The notes under the pieces: model-generated
What the model saw: only the letters and a program-made list of their open reading frames with translations
Database searches by the model: none
Told to the model about the DNA's origin: nothing
Assembly (NCBI RefSeq): GCF_040049215.1
Contig: NZ_JBDZDN010000001.1
Coordinates: forward strand, 1,364,001 to 1,428,000
Source of the DNA: Mesorhizobium_K sp040049215
GTDB taxonomy: Bacteria; Pseudomonadota; Alphaproteobacteria; Rhizobiales; Rhizobiaceae
Reading direction: 5' to 3'
DNA: 64,000 nt
Program-made: the position numbers and the translations under genes
Shown: piece after piece, positions 17,033-25,764 of the stretch
Position numbering within the stretch: position 1 is the stretch's first letter
How the letters are laid out: the number at the start of each line of letters is the position of its first letter

Positions 17033-18286
17033 TCAATGCAGGTTCGGTTGGGCGCCCTGGCCCTTTTCGTCGATCATCGCGCCGCGCTGGAAGCGGTCGA
17101 GCCGGAAGCGCGTCGCCTCCTTGTGCGGTTCGTCGCGCGCGATCAGATGCGCGAACACCAGCCCCGAAGCCGGCGTCGCCTTGAAGCCGCCGTAGCACCA
17201 GCCGGCGTTGAGGTAGAGCCCGTCGACCGGCGTCCGATCGATGATCGGCGAGCCGTCCATCGACATGTCCATGATGCCGCCCCACTGGCGCAGCAGCCGC
17301 ACGCGCCCGATCATCGGCATCAGCGCCATGCCGCCCTCGCAGACGTCCTCCACGACGGGCATGTTGCCGCGCTGGGCGTAGGAATTGTAGCCGTCGATGT
17401 CGCCGCCGAAGACCAGCCCGCCCTTGTCCGACTGGCTGACGTAGAAGTGCCCGGCGCCGAAGGTCATCACGCCGGGAACCAGCGGCTTCAACCCCTCCGA
17501 CACGAAGGCCTGCAGCACGTGGCTCTCGATCGGCAGCCGGAGGTCGGCCATCGCCGCCACGCGCGAGGAACTGCCCGCGACCGCCATGCCGACCTTGCCG
17601 GCGCCGATTGATCCGCGCGTCGTCTCGACGCCGGTGACCCTGCCATTGGCGTCGCGCGTGAAGCCGGTCACCTCGCAGTTCTGGATGATGTCGACGCCGC
17701 GCTTGTCGGCCGCATGGGCGTATCCCCAGACCACTGCGTCATGCCGCGCGGTGCCGCCGCGCCGCTGCAGCAGTCCGCCCTGGATCGGAAAACGCGCATT
17801 GTCGAAGTTGAGAAACGGCACCATCCTGCGCACGGCGTCTGCGTCGAGCAGTTCGGCGTCGATGCCGTTGATGCGCATGGCATTGCCGCGCCGCGCGTAG
17901 GCGTCGCGCTGCGCGTCTGAATGGTAAAGGTTCAGCACGCCGCGCTGGCTGACCATGGTGTTGTAGTTGAGGTCGCGCTCCATCGTCTCCCACAGCTTCA
18001 TCGACAGCTCGTAGAAGCCGATATTGCCTGGGAGCAGATAGTTGGAGCGGATGATCGTCGTGTTGCGGCCGGCATTGCCGGAGCCAATCCAGCCCTTCTC
18101 CAGCACCGCTACGTTGGTGATGCCGTAGACGCTGGCGAGGTGATAGGCGGTGGCCAGCCCATGCCCGCCGCCGCCGATGATCACCACGTCGTAGCGCGGC
18201 TTGGGCGTCGCATCGCGCCAGGTTCGCGGCCAGTTCCTGTGGCCGGAGAGCGCCGCGCGGGCGAGCGAGAAGATCGAGTATTTCAT
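17033..18286 (-). CDS. mgdA: N-methylglutamate dehydrogenase, SoxB-like flavin subunit
   Basis: A 417-residue FAD-dependent DAO-family subunit. The dinucleotide-binding motif VVIIGGGGHGLATAYHLA lies at about residues 34-51, followed by EKGWIGSGNAGRNTTIIRSN; the C-terminal substrate region ends with YLNAGWCYGGFKATPASGL. In the heterotetramer this subunit oxidises the N-methyl group. The ATG at 18286 (MKYSIFSLARAAL) is chosen because it matches the family N-terminus; the upstream in-frame ATG overlaps the end of gmaS. The 37-base gap to gmaS suggests one transcript. Confidence 0.9.
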   Translation of the reverse strand: MKYSIFSLARAALSGHRNWPRTWRDATPKPRYDVVIIGGGGHGLATAYHLASVYGITNVAVLEKGWIGSGNAGRNTTIIRSNYLLPGNIGFYELSMKLWETMERDLNYNTMVSQRGVLNLYHSDAQRDAYARRGNAMRINGIDAELLDADAVRRMVPFLNFDNARFPIQGGLLQRRGGTARHDAVVWGYAHAADKRGVDIIQNCEVTGFTRDANGRVTGVETTRGSIGAGKVGMAVAGSSSRVAAMADLRLPIESHVLQAFVSEGLKPLVPGVMTFGAGHFYVSQSDKGGLVFGGDIDGYNSYAQRGNMPVVEDVCEGGMALMPMIGRVRLLRQWGGIMDMSMDGSPIIDRTPVDGLYLNAGWCYGGFKATPASGLVFAHLIARDEPHKEATRFRLDRFQRGAMIDEKGQGAQPNLH

Positions 18287-18323
18287 TTTGCCTGCGCTGC
18301 GCGTGCCAATTCCGGCTCGACCC

Positions 18324-19631
18324 TCAGATGTCGAGCGTGTTGTCCCGCTCCCACTGGGTGAAGTGGGAAGCATAGGAATTCCATTCCATGTGCTTCAGCT
18401 TTAGGTAGGCCGACGAGAATTCCTCGCCCAGCGCCGCCTTCAGCGATTTGTCCTTGTCGAACTCCCTGAGCGCGTCGAGCAGGTTGAGCGGCAGCTTGGG
18501 CGCCCCCTTCACCGTATGACCCTGGCTGTACATGTCGATGTCGTAGCGCTTGCCGGGATCGGCCTTGGAGCGGATACCGTCGAGCCCGGCCGCGATGATC
18601 ACTGCCTGCAGCAGATAGGGGTTCGCCGCGCCGTCGGGCAGCCGCAGTTCGAAGCGGCCGGGGCCGGGCACGCGCACCATATGGGTGCGGTTGTTGCCGG
18701 TCCAGGTCACCGAGTTCGGCGCCCAGGTCGCGCCCGATATGGTGCGCGGCGCGTTGATGCGCTTGTAGGAATTCACCGTCGGATTGGTGATCGCCGCAAG
18801 TGCCGAGGCATGTTTCATGATGCCGCCAAGGAAATTCCTGCCCTTGGCCGACAGGCCGAGCTCCATCTTCGGGTCGGCGAACACGTTGGTCTTGCCTGCC
18901 TTGTCCCACACCGAGATGTGGACGTGGCAGCCATTGCCGGTCAGGCCCTGGAACGGCTTCGGCATGAAGGTCGCGCGCAGGCCATGTTTCTCCGCGACCG
19001 AGCGCACCATGAACTTGAAGAAGGAGTGCTTGTCCGCCGTCGCCAGCGCGTTGTCGAAGGCCCAGTTCATCTCGAACTGGCCGTTCGCGTCCTCGTGGTC
19101 ATTCTGGTAGGGCTGCCAGCCGAGCGCCAGCATGTGGTCGCAGATCTCGGCGATCACGTCGTAGCGGCGCATCACCGCCTGCTGGTCGTAGCAGGGCTTC
19201 GCGGCGGTATCGGCGGGGTCGGAAATTTTCGTGCCGTCCTGCGAGATCAGGAAGAACTCTGCCTCGACGCCGGTCTTCACGTGCATGCCTTCCTTGGCGG
19301 CGTCCGCGATCAGCCGGTTCAGCGTATCGCGCGGCGCCTGCGCCACGCTCTTGTCTTCCATCACGCAATTGGCCGCCACCCAGGCGACCTCAGGCTTCCA
19401 TGGGAGCTGGATCACCGAATCCGGGTCCGGCACCGCCAGCATGTCGGGATGGGCCGGCGTCAGGTCGAGCCATGTGGCGAAGCCGGCAAACCCCGCACCG
19501 TCCTTCTGCATGTCTGATATCGCCGCCGCCGGCACCAGCTTGGCGCGCTGGCCGCCGAACAGGTCGGTGTAGGAGATCATGAAATATTTGACGCCGTTCT
19601 TCTTGGCGAATTGCGCGAGATCAGTTGCCAA
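18324..19631 (-). CDS. gmaS: Gamma-glutamylmethylamide synthetase (glutamine synthetase fold)
   Basis: A 435-residue enzyme of the glutamine synthetase superfamily that ligates methylamine to glutamate with ATP. Catalytic segments include GVEAEFFLI, NGCHVHISVWD, NSYKRINAP and RFELRLPDGAANPYL. The N-terminus YFMISYTDLFGGQRAKLVP is typical of the GmaS/GlnT branch. The start codon is TTG at 19631 with GGGGAAC about 7 bases upstream; no in-frame ATG exists that would give this conserved N-terminus (MATDLAQF). It sits between mgsC and mgdA. A plain GlnA is unlikely given this context and the absence of the adenylylation-type C-terminus. Confidence 0.9.
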   Translation of the reverse strand: MATDLAQFAKKNGVKYFMISYTDLFGGQRAKLVPAAAISDMQKDGAGFAGFATWLDLTPAHPDMLAVPDPDSVIQLPWKPEVAWVAANCVMEDKSVAQAPRDTLNRLIADAAKEGMHVKTGVEAEFFLISQDGTKISDPADTAAKPCYDQQAVMRRYDVIAEICDHMLALGWQPYQNDHEDANGQFEMNWAFDNALATADKHSFFKFMVRSVAEKHGLRATFMPKPFQGLTGNGCHVHISVWDKAGKTNVFADPKMELGLSAKGRNFLGGIMKHASALAAITNPTVNSYKRINAPRTISGATWAPNSVTWTGNNRTHMVRVPGPGRFELRLPDGAANPYLLQAVIIAAGLDGIRSKADPGKRYDIDMYSQGHTVKGAPKLPLNLLDALREFDKDKSLKAALGEEFSSAYLKLKHMEWNSYASHFTQWERDNTLDI

Positions 19632-19697
19632 CAGAGTTCCCCATTTTCGTTCGCGGATGCCGTTCCCCGGGCATCCTGTTCCTTTTCGGGAGCGGTT

Positions 19698-21026
19698 CTA
19701 GAACCCGCCCTTGCCCGGTATCCAGCCCGTGCCGGCCAGCGGCACCTGCGCCATCGCGGCGGCCTCCACCGTCAGCGCACACAGATCCTCCGGTTCGAGG
19801 TTGTGAACGTCGTTCTTGCCGCAGGCGCGGGCGATGGTCTGCGTCTCCAGCGTCATGACCTTCAGATAATTGGCCAGCCTGCGGCCCGCCGCAATGGGGT
19901 CGAGGCGCGCTGCAAGCTCCGGGTCCTGCGTGGTGATGCCGGCCGGGTCCTTGCCCTCGTGCCAGTCGTCATAGGCGCCGGCCGTCGTGCCGAGCTCGTT
20001 GTATTCCGCTTCCCAGCGCGGGTCGTTGTCGCCGAGCGCCACAAGCGCTGCCGTGCCGATCGACACCGCGTCGGCGCCGAGCGCAAGCGCCTTCGCCACA
20101 TCCGCGCCGTTACGGATGCCGCCCGAAACGATGAGCTGAACCTTGCGGTGCATGCCGAGGTCCTGCAGCGCTTGCACGGCGGGCCTGATGCAGGCGAGCG
20201 TCGGCTGGCCGACATGCTCGATGAAGACTTCCTGCGTCGCGGCCGTGCCGCCCTGCATGCCGTCGAGCACGACCACGTCCGCGCCGGCCTTCACCGCGAG
20301 CGCCGTATCGTAATAGGGACGCGCGCCGCCGATCTTCACATAGATCGGCTTCTCCCAGTCGGTGATCTCGCGGATTTCCAGAATCTTGATCTCGAGGTCG
20401 TCGGGCCCCGTCCAGTCGGGATGGCGGCAGGCCGAACGCTGGTCGATGCCCTTCGGCAGGTTGCGCATCTGGGCAACGCGATCTGAAATCTTCTGGCCAA
20501 GCAGCATGCCGCCGCCGCCGGGCTTTGCCCCCTGGCCGACGACGATCTCGATGGCGTCGGCGCGCCTGAGATCCCTGGGATTCATGCCGTAGCGCGACGG
20601 CAGGTACTGGTAGACCAGCGTCTTCGAATGGCCGCGCTCTTCCTCGGTCATGCCGCCGTCGCCTGTCGTGGTCGAGGTGCCGGCGATCGTCGCGCCGCGT
20701 CCGAGCGCTTCCTTGGCGGGGCCGGACAGCGAGCCGAAACTCATGCCAGCGATGGTGATCGGGATCTTGAGCTCGATCGGCTTCTTGGCATGGCGGGCGC
20801 CGAGCACCACCGACGTGTCGCAGCGCTCGCGATAGCCCTCCAGCGGATAGCGCGAGATCGACGCGCCGAGGAACAGCAGATCGTCAAAATGCGGAAGCTT
20901 GCGCTTCGCGCCGGCGCCGCGGATGTCGTAGATGCCTGTCGCGGCGGCGCGGCGTATCTCCGACAGCGTGTAGTCGTCGAAGGTGGCGGACTTGCGCGGC
21001 GTGGTCGGCGGGTTTCTGTAGGTCAT
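19698..21026 (-). CDS. mgsC: N-methylglutamate synthase, FMN glutamate-synthase-like subunit
   Basis: A 442-residue FMN-binding protein like the synthase domain of GltB. The barrel contains IAGMSFGSLSGPAKEALGRGA, the TGDGGMTEEE region, QGAKPGGGGMLLGQKI and a GGIRNGADVAKALALGADAV phosphate-binding loop. The usual 3Fe-4S motif of glutamate synthase (CHLNTCPVG type) is not visible; only scattered Cys remain near the C-terminus. MgsABC makes N-methylglutamate from gamma-glutamylmethylamide and 2-oxoglutarate. The start at ATG 21026 (MTYRNPPTTP) lies 17 bases after mgsB; the longer frame overlaps mgsB fully. Confidence 0.9.
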   Translation of the reverse strand: MTYRNPPTTPRKSATFDDYTLSEIRRAAATGIYDIRGAGAKRKLPHFDDLLFLGASISRYPLEGYRERCDTSVVLGARHAKKPIELKIPITIAGMSFGSLSGPAKEALGRGATIAGTSTTTGDGGMTEEERGHSKTLVYQYLPSRYGMNPRDLRRADAIEIVVGQGAKPGGGGMLLGQKISDRVAQMRNLPKGIDQRSACRHPDWTGPDDLEIKILEIREITDWEKPIYVKIGGARPYYDTALAVKAGADVVVLDGMQGGTAATQEVFIEHVGQPTLACIRPAVQALQDLGMHRKVQLIVSGGIRNGADVAKALALGADAVSIGTAALVALGDNDPRWEAEYNELGTTAGAYDDWHEGKDPAGITTQDPELAARLDPIAAGRRLANYLKVMTLETQTIARACGKNDVHNLEPEDLCALTVEAAAMAQVPLAGTGWIPGKGGF

Positions 21027-21043
21027 AAGGCTCTGTCCCCGCC

Positions 21044-21730
21044 TCAATACGCGTCGGCGTTGTCGATATTGAAATTGTAGAGCGTGCGGGCCGAACCGTA
21101 GCGGGTGAATTCTTCCGGCTTCACGCCCTTCACCCCGGCGCGGTCCAGAAGTTCCTTCAGCCGCTTGATATGCTTGGGATGCATCTTCTTCTTCACGCAG
21201 TCGGCGCCCAGGCTTTTCACCTTGCCGCGCACGTAAAGCTTCGCCTCGTAGATGGAGTCGCCCAGCGCGTCGCCGGCGTCGCCGAGCACCACCAGATTGC
21301 CCGACTGCGCCATGAAGGCGGACATGTGGCCGATATTGCCGTGCACGACGATGTCGATGCCCTTCATCGAGATGCCGCAGCGCGACGAGGCGTTGCCCTC
21401 GATGACCAGCAGTCCGCCCTGTCCGGTCGCGCCGGCATACTGACTGGCGTCGCCCTTCACGACGATGGTGCCCGACATCATGTTTTCGCCGACGCCGGGG
21501 CCGGCGGAGCCGTGCACGGTGATCGCGCCGCCGTCGTTCATGCCGCCGCAATAATAGCCGACCGAACCCCTGACATCGACCGCGATGGGCGCGTCGACGC
21601 CGGCCGCCACCGCGTGGCTGCCCTTCGGGTTGATCACTTCCCAGGAGGTTTCGTTCGAACCCTTCTTGATCTGGTGAAGCGCATGATTGAGGTCGCGCAG
21701 CGAGGATTTGGCGAGATCGACGGTTGGCAT
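21044..21730 (-). CDS. mgsB: N-methylglutamate synthase, GltB C-terminal-like (GXGXG) subunit
   Basis: A 228-residue right-handed beta-helix protein equal to the C-terminal GXGXG domain of glutamate synthase. Repeating glycine rungs such as GVDAPIAVDVRGSVGYYCGG and SAGPGVGENMMSG run through the centre. It has a structural role linking the amidotransferase and FMN subunits. The start is ATG 21730 (MPTVDLAKSS); the stop of mgsA shares its A with this ATG (TGATG), so translation is coupled. Related GXGXG proteins occur in formylmethanofuran dehydrogenase, but the neighbours decide the call. Confidence 0.9.
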   Translation of the reverse strand: MPTVDLAKSSLRDLNHALHQIKKGSNETSWEVINPKGSHAVAAGVDAPIAVDVRGSVGYYCGGMNDGGAITVHGSAGPGVGENMMSGTIVVKGDASQYAGATGQGGLLVIEGNASSRCGISMKGIDIVVHGNIGHMSAFMAQSGNLVVLGDAGDALGDSIYEAKLYVRGKVKSLGADCVKKKMHPKHIKRLKELLDRAGVKGVKPEEFTRYGSARTLYNFNIDNADAY

Positions 21731-22626
21731 CAGTGCTCCCAGAAATAGACTTTGGCCGGCTCCGGCTCCCACACCTTGGCATCTTCGATGCCGGGCAGGT
21801 TGGCGAGAGCGCGATACTCCGAACCGAAGGCGACATACTGGTCGGTCTCGGCCATGACGGCGGGCTTGCAGGCGATCGGATCGCGCACCACGCCGAAACC
21901 GTTCTTGGTGCCGACGACGAAGGTGAAGAAGCCGTCGAGGTCGGTCAGAGTCTTTTCCAGCGCCTGGCCGAGATTGTCGCCATGCGCCATCTTGTTGGAA
22001 ATGAAGGCGGCCGCGACCTCGGTGTCGTTCTCGGTCTCGAAGCTCATGCCGTCACGCTTCAGCTCGCGCCTGACATTGTTGTGGTTGGACAGCGATCCAT
22101 TGTGCACCAGGCACTGGTCCGGACCGGTCGAAAAGGGATGCGCGCCCATGGTGGTGACGGCCGACTCGGTCGCCATGCGGGTGTGGCCGATGCCGTGCGT
22201 GCCCGACATCTTGGTGAGATTGAAACGCTTCACCACGTCGGCGGGAAGGCCCACTTCCTTGAATATCTCGATCACCTCGCCGGCGCCCATGACGCGCACG
22301 GCCGGGCGGGTTTTGAGGATGGCGTCGCGCGCCGCTTCGAGCTTGGCAGTCGGCACTTCGATGACGGCATGGGTCGATTTCACGATCACGCCGACCTTGG
22401 CGCCGATCTCCTTCTCCAGCTCCTTGCCGAGGCCTGCGAAATCCTTGTCCGGGTCGGCCGACTGGATGGTGATCTTGCTCTTTTTCTTTTCGCCGGAGCC
22501 GTAAATGGCGATGCCCGCGCTGTCCGGCCCGCGGTCCGACAGCGAGACGAGCATTTCCGACAGCATTTCGCCGAGCTTCGGCTCCAGCGACTTGTCCTTC
22601 AGGAACAGGCCCACGATGCCGCACAT
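21730..22626 (-). CDS. mgsA: N-methylglutamate synthase, class II glutamine amidotransferase-like subunit
   Basis: A 298-residue Ntn-hydrolase amidotransferase. Cys2 of MCGIVGLF is the catalytic nucleophile after Met removal; GHTRMATES and HNGSLSNHNNVR are the glutaminase motifs. In MgsABC it is presumed to release methylamine from gamma-glutamylmethylamide and channel it to the synthase site, in place of ammonia from glutamine. First gene of the mgsABC-gmaS-mgdABCD run; the 138-base upstream spacer could hold a promoter. Confidence 0.9.
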   Translation of the reverse strand: MCGIVGLFLKDKSLEPKLGEMLSEMLVSLSDRGPDSAGIAIYGSGEKKKSKITIQSADPDKDFAGLGKELEKEIGAKVGVIVKSTHAVIEVPTAKLEAARDAILKTRPAVRVMGAGEVIEIFKEVGLPADVVKRFNLTKMSGTHGIGHTRMATESAVTTMGAHPFSTGPDQCLVHNGSLSNHNNVRRELKRDGMSFETENDTEVAAAFISNKMAHGDNLGQALEKTLTDLDGFFTFVVGTKNGFGVVRDPIACKPAVMAETDQYVAFGSEYRALANLPGIEDAKVWEPEPAKVYFWEH

Positions 22627-22764
22627 GGCAGTAGACTCCTATGGTCGTGTTGGTTCGTTCGACAGCTAGCGGTTTCCCGAACAGTTTTCAACTGGGATGA
22701 AAAAATTTTTCCTGTGAGACAAGGTGGACAAGAGGCGCCGCGCGGACGCGGCGCCCCTCTTCGG
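22627..22764 (-). promoter_or_regulatory. Spacer with GC-rich hairpin between the membrane-protein gene and mgsA
   Basis: On the minus strand a stable hairpin (22731-22742 paired with 22747-22760, two bases bulged) lies directly after the stop of the 72-residue gene. It lacks a clean T run, so it is a weak terminator or an attenuator. Further on is a 5-bp inverted repeat CAGTT-AACTG (22682-22694) next to an A/T tract (22700-22710) that could be a promoter or operator of mgsA. The mgs genes may therefore be separately controlled from the amt unit. Confidence 0.45.
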
Positions 22765-22983
22765 TCAATAGCGGTCGATCGCCTTTCGGGTTTCGTCGCC
22801 GCTGCGGTCGGCGGCCATGTCGGCCTCGATCTCAGCGTTCTCCTGGCGGGTCTGCCAGATGTGCCACCCGATCCAGAACACGAGGCCGATGACGACCATC
22901 AGAACCTCCGATCCCTGAAACGGGTAGATCGCGCCGACATCCTTGAGGTCGACAGCCCAGCTTTCCATTCCGTTGGTAGACAT
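22765..22983 (-). CDS. Small single-helix membrane protein in the methylamine locus
   Basis: A 72-residue protein I cannot assign to a named family. It has a short N-terminal segment with GAIYPFQGSE, one membrane helix at about residues 27-43 (VLMVVIGLVFWIGWHIW) and a charged, acidic C-terminal tail (ENAEIEADMAADRSGDE). The start is ATG 22983 with a strong AGGAGGAG just upstream; the longer frame is a shadow of the amt gene end. It starts 19 bases after the amt stop and is transcribed with it. An accessory or regulatory peptide for the Amt protein is a reasonable inference, not shown. Confidence 0.75.
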   Translation of the reverse strand: MSTNGMESWAVDLKDVGAIYPFQGSEVLMVVIGLVFWIGWHIWQTRQENAEIEADMAADRSGDETRKAIDRY

Positions 22984-23002
22984 GTTCGCTCCTCCTCGTG
23001 CG

Positions 23003-24406
23003 CTATTTGTTGACCATTGCCTTCTCGGCCGCCGCGACTTCGTGCACGGACGCCTCGAACGCCTGGTTGATGGCGAAATCCACACCTTCCAACTCGACCT
23101 TGTGCGGCACGCGCAGAAGACCGAAGCCGTCAAGTATCTTGCAGACGATGAAGATCGGTATGAAGCCGAGCAGGAACATCAGCACAGCGCCGGCGAAATT
23201 GCCGAGCGGATTGATGTGGGCGAAGCCCTCATAGGGCGATGACGGCTGTCCCCACAGCATGAAGCCGGCGACCACCACGCCGAGGAAGCCGCCATAGCCA
23301 TGCACCGCGACTGCCCCCACCGCATCGTCGATCTTGAAGCGGCGTTCGACGAAGTAGTGAAGCTTGTAGCAAATGCAGGGCACGATGGCGCCGATCAGCA
23401 TAGCCTGGATCGGATGGTAGAGGTCGTTGCCGGCCGAGGCGGAGATGACGCCGCAGAGACCCAAGGAGAAGGTCCAGAACGGATCGCCCTTGGAGATGAG
23501 ATAGCCGCCAAGCATGCCGCCCGACAGCGACATCAGGAAGTTGAATGTGATCGCCGACAGGCTGGTCGGCGCGAGGTAGATGTTGGTCGCCGTCCACATC
23601 GGCCCGGTGATCTGGCCGGCTATCGCCTCCGGGCTGATCATCGGGATGTTGCAGGCGGCGTAGAAGCCCCAGAAGCCGGTGTAGATCAGGAACAGCCCGA
23701 TCGTCACCAGCCAGACATTGTGGGGCGGTATGTCGCGCGCAGTGCCGTCCGGCCTGAACTTGCCGAGGCGCGGTCCGAGCACGATCAGGAAGGCGAGTGC
23801 GGCGCCGCCGGCGATGGCATGCACCACGCCCGAGGCATAGGCGTCGTGATAACCCCAGAGCTTCACCATCCAGCCCTGCGGGTGCCAGCCCCACGAGGCG
23901 TCGAGGATCCACAACACCGAGCCGATCAGCACGGCGACGATCCAGAATGCGCCTGACCGCGCGCGCTCGATGATCGAGCCCGAGATGATCGAGGCGGTGG
24001 TGATGGAGAACAGCAGGAACGCGCCCCAGAAGACACCGTTCAGCCTATGCCAGTAGGCAGCCTCGGCCGGCGTGACGTCGACCTCGCCGGGATTGACGCC
24101 GGTGAGATGCGGCGCCATCAGCGGGCTCCACGGCTCGGCGAAGTTGGATGTCACCAGCCCGCCGTCGATGATGCCCGGACCGTTGACGAAAGCGAAATAG
24201 ATCCACCAGCCGAAGAAATAGAAGGTGATGGTGACGATGGGAATCGCCATCGCGTTCTTCATCAGCGTCTTCAGGTGGTTGCGCCGGCGCGAAACGCCGA
24301 CCTCGTAGGTGCAGAAGCCTACGTGAATGAGAAACATCATCACGATCGTCACCCAGTAATAGAACTCGGTGAAGACCGTCGTCAGAGCATTGAGATTCCC
24401 TTCCAT
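23003..24406 (-). CDS. amt: Amt-family ammonium/methylammonium transporter
   Basis: A 467-residue Amt/Mep/Rh channel with about 11 membrane helices. The twin-His pore residues sit in SGVVHAIAGGAAL and AVGAVAVHGYGGFLG, and the gate Phe region is IYTGFWGFYAACN. The sequence is a divergent Amt without a cleavable signal peptide. Its place between the dmm and mgs/gmaS/mgd operons suggests uptake of methylammonium or recapture of ammonium. It is divergent from dmmD and followed 19 bases on by the 72-residue membrane protein gene. No glnK gene is adjacent, unlike the common glnK-amtB pair. Confidence 0.88.
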   Translation of the reverse strand: MEGNLNALTTVFTEFYYWVTIVMMFLIHVGFCTYEVGVSRRRNHLKTLMKNAMAIPIVTITFYFFGWWIYFAFVNGPGIIDGGLVTSNFAEPWSPLMAPHLTGVNPGEVDVTPAEAAYWHRLNGVFWGAFLLFSITTASIISGSIIERARSGAFWIVAVLIGSVLWILDASWGWHPQGWMVKLWGYHDAYASGVVHAIAGGAALAFLIVLGPRLGKFRPDGTARDIPPHNVWLVTIGLFLIYTGFWGFYAACNIPMISPEAIAGQITGPMWTATNIYLAPTSLSAITFNFLMSLSGGMLGGYLISKGDPFWTFSLGLCGVISASAGNDLYHPIQAMLIGAIVPCICYKLHYFVERRFKIDDAVGAVAVHGYGGFLGVVVAGFMLWGQPSSPYEGFAHINPLGNFAGAVLMFLLGFIPIFIVCKILDGFGLLRVPHKVELEGVDFAINQAFEASVHEVAAAEKAMVNK

Positions 24407-24584
24407 TTCATTTCCCCTCCCGTCATGTGGCTATTTTTGCCTCTCAGTAAAACTTTTTGCATGTTAGTATTGCGCGCTTTCGCGAATTTGAGTCAATATC
24501 CGGCTGGGGAAAACGGACCGCCTGCCAGCGACCAGAAGGGGCGGCCGACCGCAGAAGCGCGACCGAAGAGATGGGAGAGCCGAT
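24407..24584. promoter_or_regulatory. Divergent amt / dmmD control region
   Basis: A 178-base spacer with an A/T-rich part (24430-24500) on the amt side and GC-rich sequence toward dmmD. It must serve both operons. I looked for a sigma-54 GG-N10-GC element and did not find a convincing one. A GGGAGAG ribosome site lies 5 bases before the dmmD ATG. No regulator gene lies nearby, so control must come from elsewhere. Confidence 0.4.
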
Positions 24585-25718
24585 ATGACCCGTTCCTGGA
24601 GATTTTCGACGCTGATCGACCGCCACAGGGCGCTCGGATCGAATCTCGAGGACTGGAGCGGCATGGGCACCGCCTGGAGCTATTCCGGCAGCGCCGACGA
24701 TGAATACATCGCCATCCGCACCAAGGCCGGGCTGATGGACGTGTCGGGCCTCAAGAAGGTGCACATCACCGGGCCGCACGCCGCCCACCTCATCGACCTC
24801 GCCACCACCCGCGACGTGGAGAAGATCTATCCCGGCAAGTCGGCCTATGCCTGCATGCTCAACGAGGCCGGCAAATTCACCGACGACTGCATCATCTACC
24901 GCATCAGCCCGAACTCCTGGATGGTCGTGCACGGCTCCGGCACCGGCCATGAGGAGTTGACCAAGGCGGCGATGGGCCGCGACGTCTCGATCCGCTTCGA
25001 CGACAATCTGCACGATCTGTCGCTGCAGGGCCCGCTCGCCGTCGACTATCTGGCGAAACACGTGCCCGGCATCCGCGACCTGCCCTATTTCCACCACATG
25101 CAGACGCAGCTCTTCGGCCTGCCCGTCATGATCTCGCGCACCGGCTACACCGGCGAGCGCGGCTACGAGATCTTCTGCCGGGGACAGGACGCCGGCGTGA
25201 TCTGGGACCGCATCCTCGACGAGGGCAAGGCGATGGGCATCATTCCCTGCCGCTTCACCACGCTCGACATGCTGCGCGTCGAGAGCTACCTGCTCTTCTA
25301 CCCCTACGACAACTCGCAGAAATATCCGTTCGCCGACGAAGGTCCCGGCGACACGCTGTGGGAGCTCGGTCTCGACTTCACCGTCAGCCCCGGCAAGACA
25401 GGCTTTCGCGGCGCCGAGGAGCACTACCGGCTGAAGGGCAAGGAGCGCTTCAAGATCTTCGGCGTCCTGCTCGACGGCAAGGAGCCCGCCGACGAGGGCG
25501 CGCCGGTGCATGCCGGCGGCGAACTGGTCGGCGTCGTCACCTGCGCCATGTATTCGCCGCTGGCGAAAAAATCGATGGGCATCGCCAGGCTTTCGGTCGA
25601 CACTGCCGTTGCCGGCACGCCGCTCGAGATCCACAACAGGAGCGGCGTCATCCGGGCGACCGCCCAGCCGCTGCCCTTCGACGATCCGAAGAAGACGAAG
25701 CGCATGGCGAAAGGCTGA
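24585..25718 (+). CDS. dmmD: GcvT-like folate-binding protein of the dimethylamine operon
   Basis: A 377-residue aminomethyltransferase-family protein. The N-terminal folate-binding domain contains GLMDVSGLKKVHITGPHAA and the C-terminal barrel starts near residue 290 (FKIFGVLLDGKEPADEGAPV). The segment SRTGYTGERGYEIF is the usual GcvT glycine-rich motif. In the dmmDABC gene order of marine methylotrophs this gene accompanies dimethylamine monooxygenase and presumably passes the released formaldehyde to tetrahydrofolate. That role is inferred from fold and context. A glycine cleavage T protein is unlikely since no gcvH or gcvP is present. Confidence 0.85.
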   Translation: MTRSWRFSTLIDRHRALGSNLEDWSGMGTAWSYSGSADDEYIAIRTKAGLMDVSGLKKVHITGPHAAHLIDLATTRDVEKIYPGKSAYACMLNEAGKFTDDCIIYRISPNSWMVVHGSGTGHEELTKAAMGRDVSIRFDDNLHDLSLQGPLAVDYLAKHVPGIRDLPYFHHMQTQLFGLPVMISRTGYTGERGYEIFCRGQDAGVIWDRILDEGKAMGIIPCRFTTLDMLRVESYLLFYPYDNSQKYPFADEGPGDTLWELGLDFTVSPGKTGFRGAEEHYRLKGKERFKIFGVLLDGKEPADEGAPVHAGGELVGVVTCAMYSPLAKKSMGIARLSVDTAVAGTPLEIHNRSGVIRATAQPLPFDDPKKTKRMAKG

Positions 25719-25764
25719 GGAGATCGATCGGAAGGGGCCGTGCGGGAACAGGGAAGAACCGGAA

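Noticed and set aside
13057..18286. Sarcosine oxidase soxBDAG operon
   Set aside because: Subunit order fits, but adjacency to gmaS and mgsABC, with no glyA or other sarcosine genes, supports N-methylglutamate dehydrogenase.
18324..19631. Ordinary glutamine synthetase for ammonium assimilation
   Set aside because: The N-terminal type and the position between mgsC and mgdA indicate gamma-glutamylmethylamide synthetase.
24407..24584. Sigma-54 promoter for amt or dmmD
   Set aside because: I found no GG-N10-GC element with acceptable flanks on either strand.
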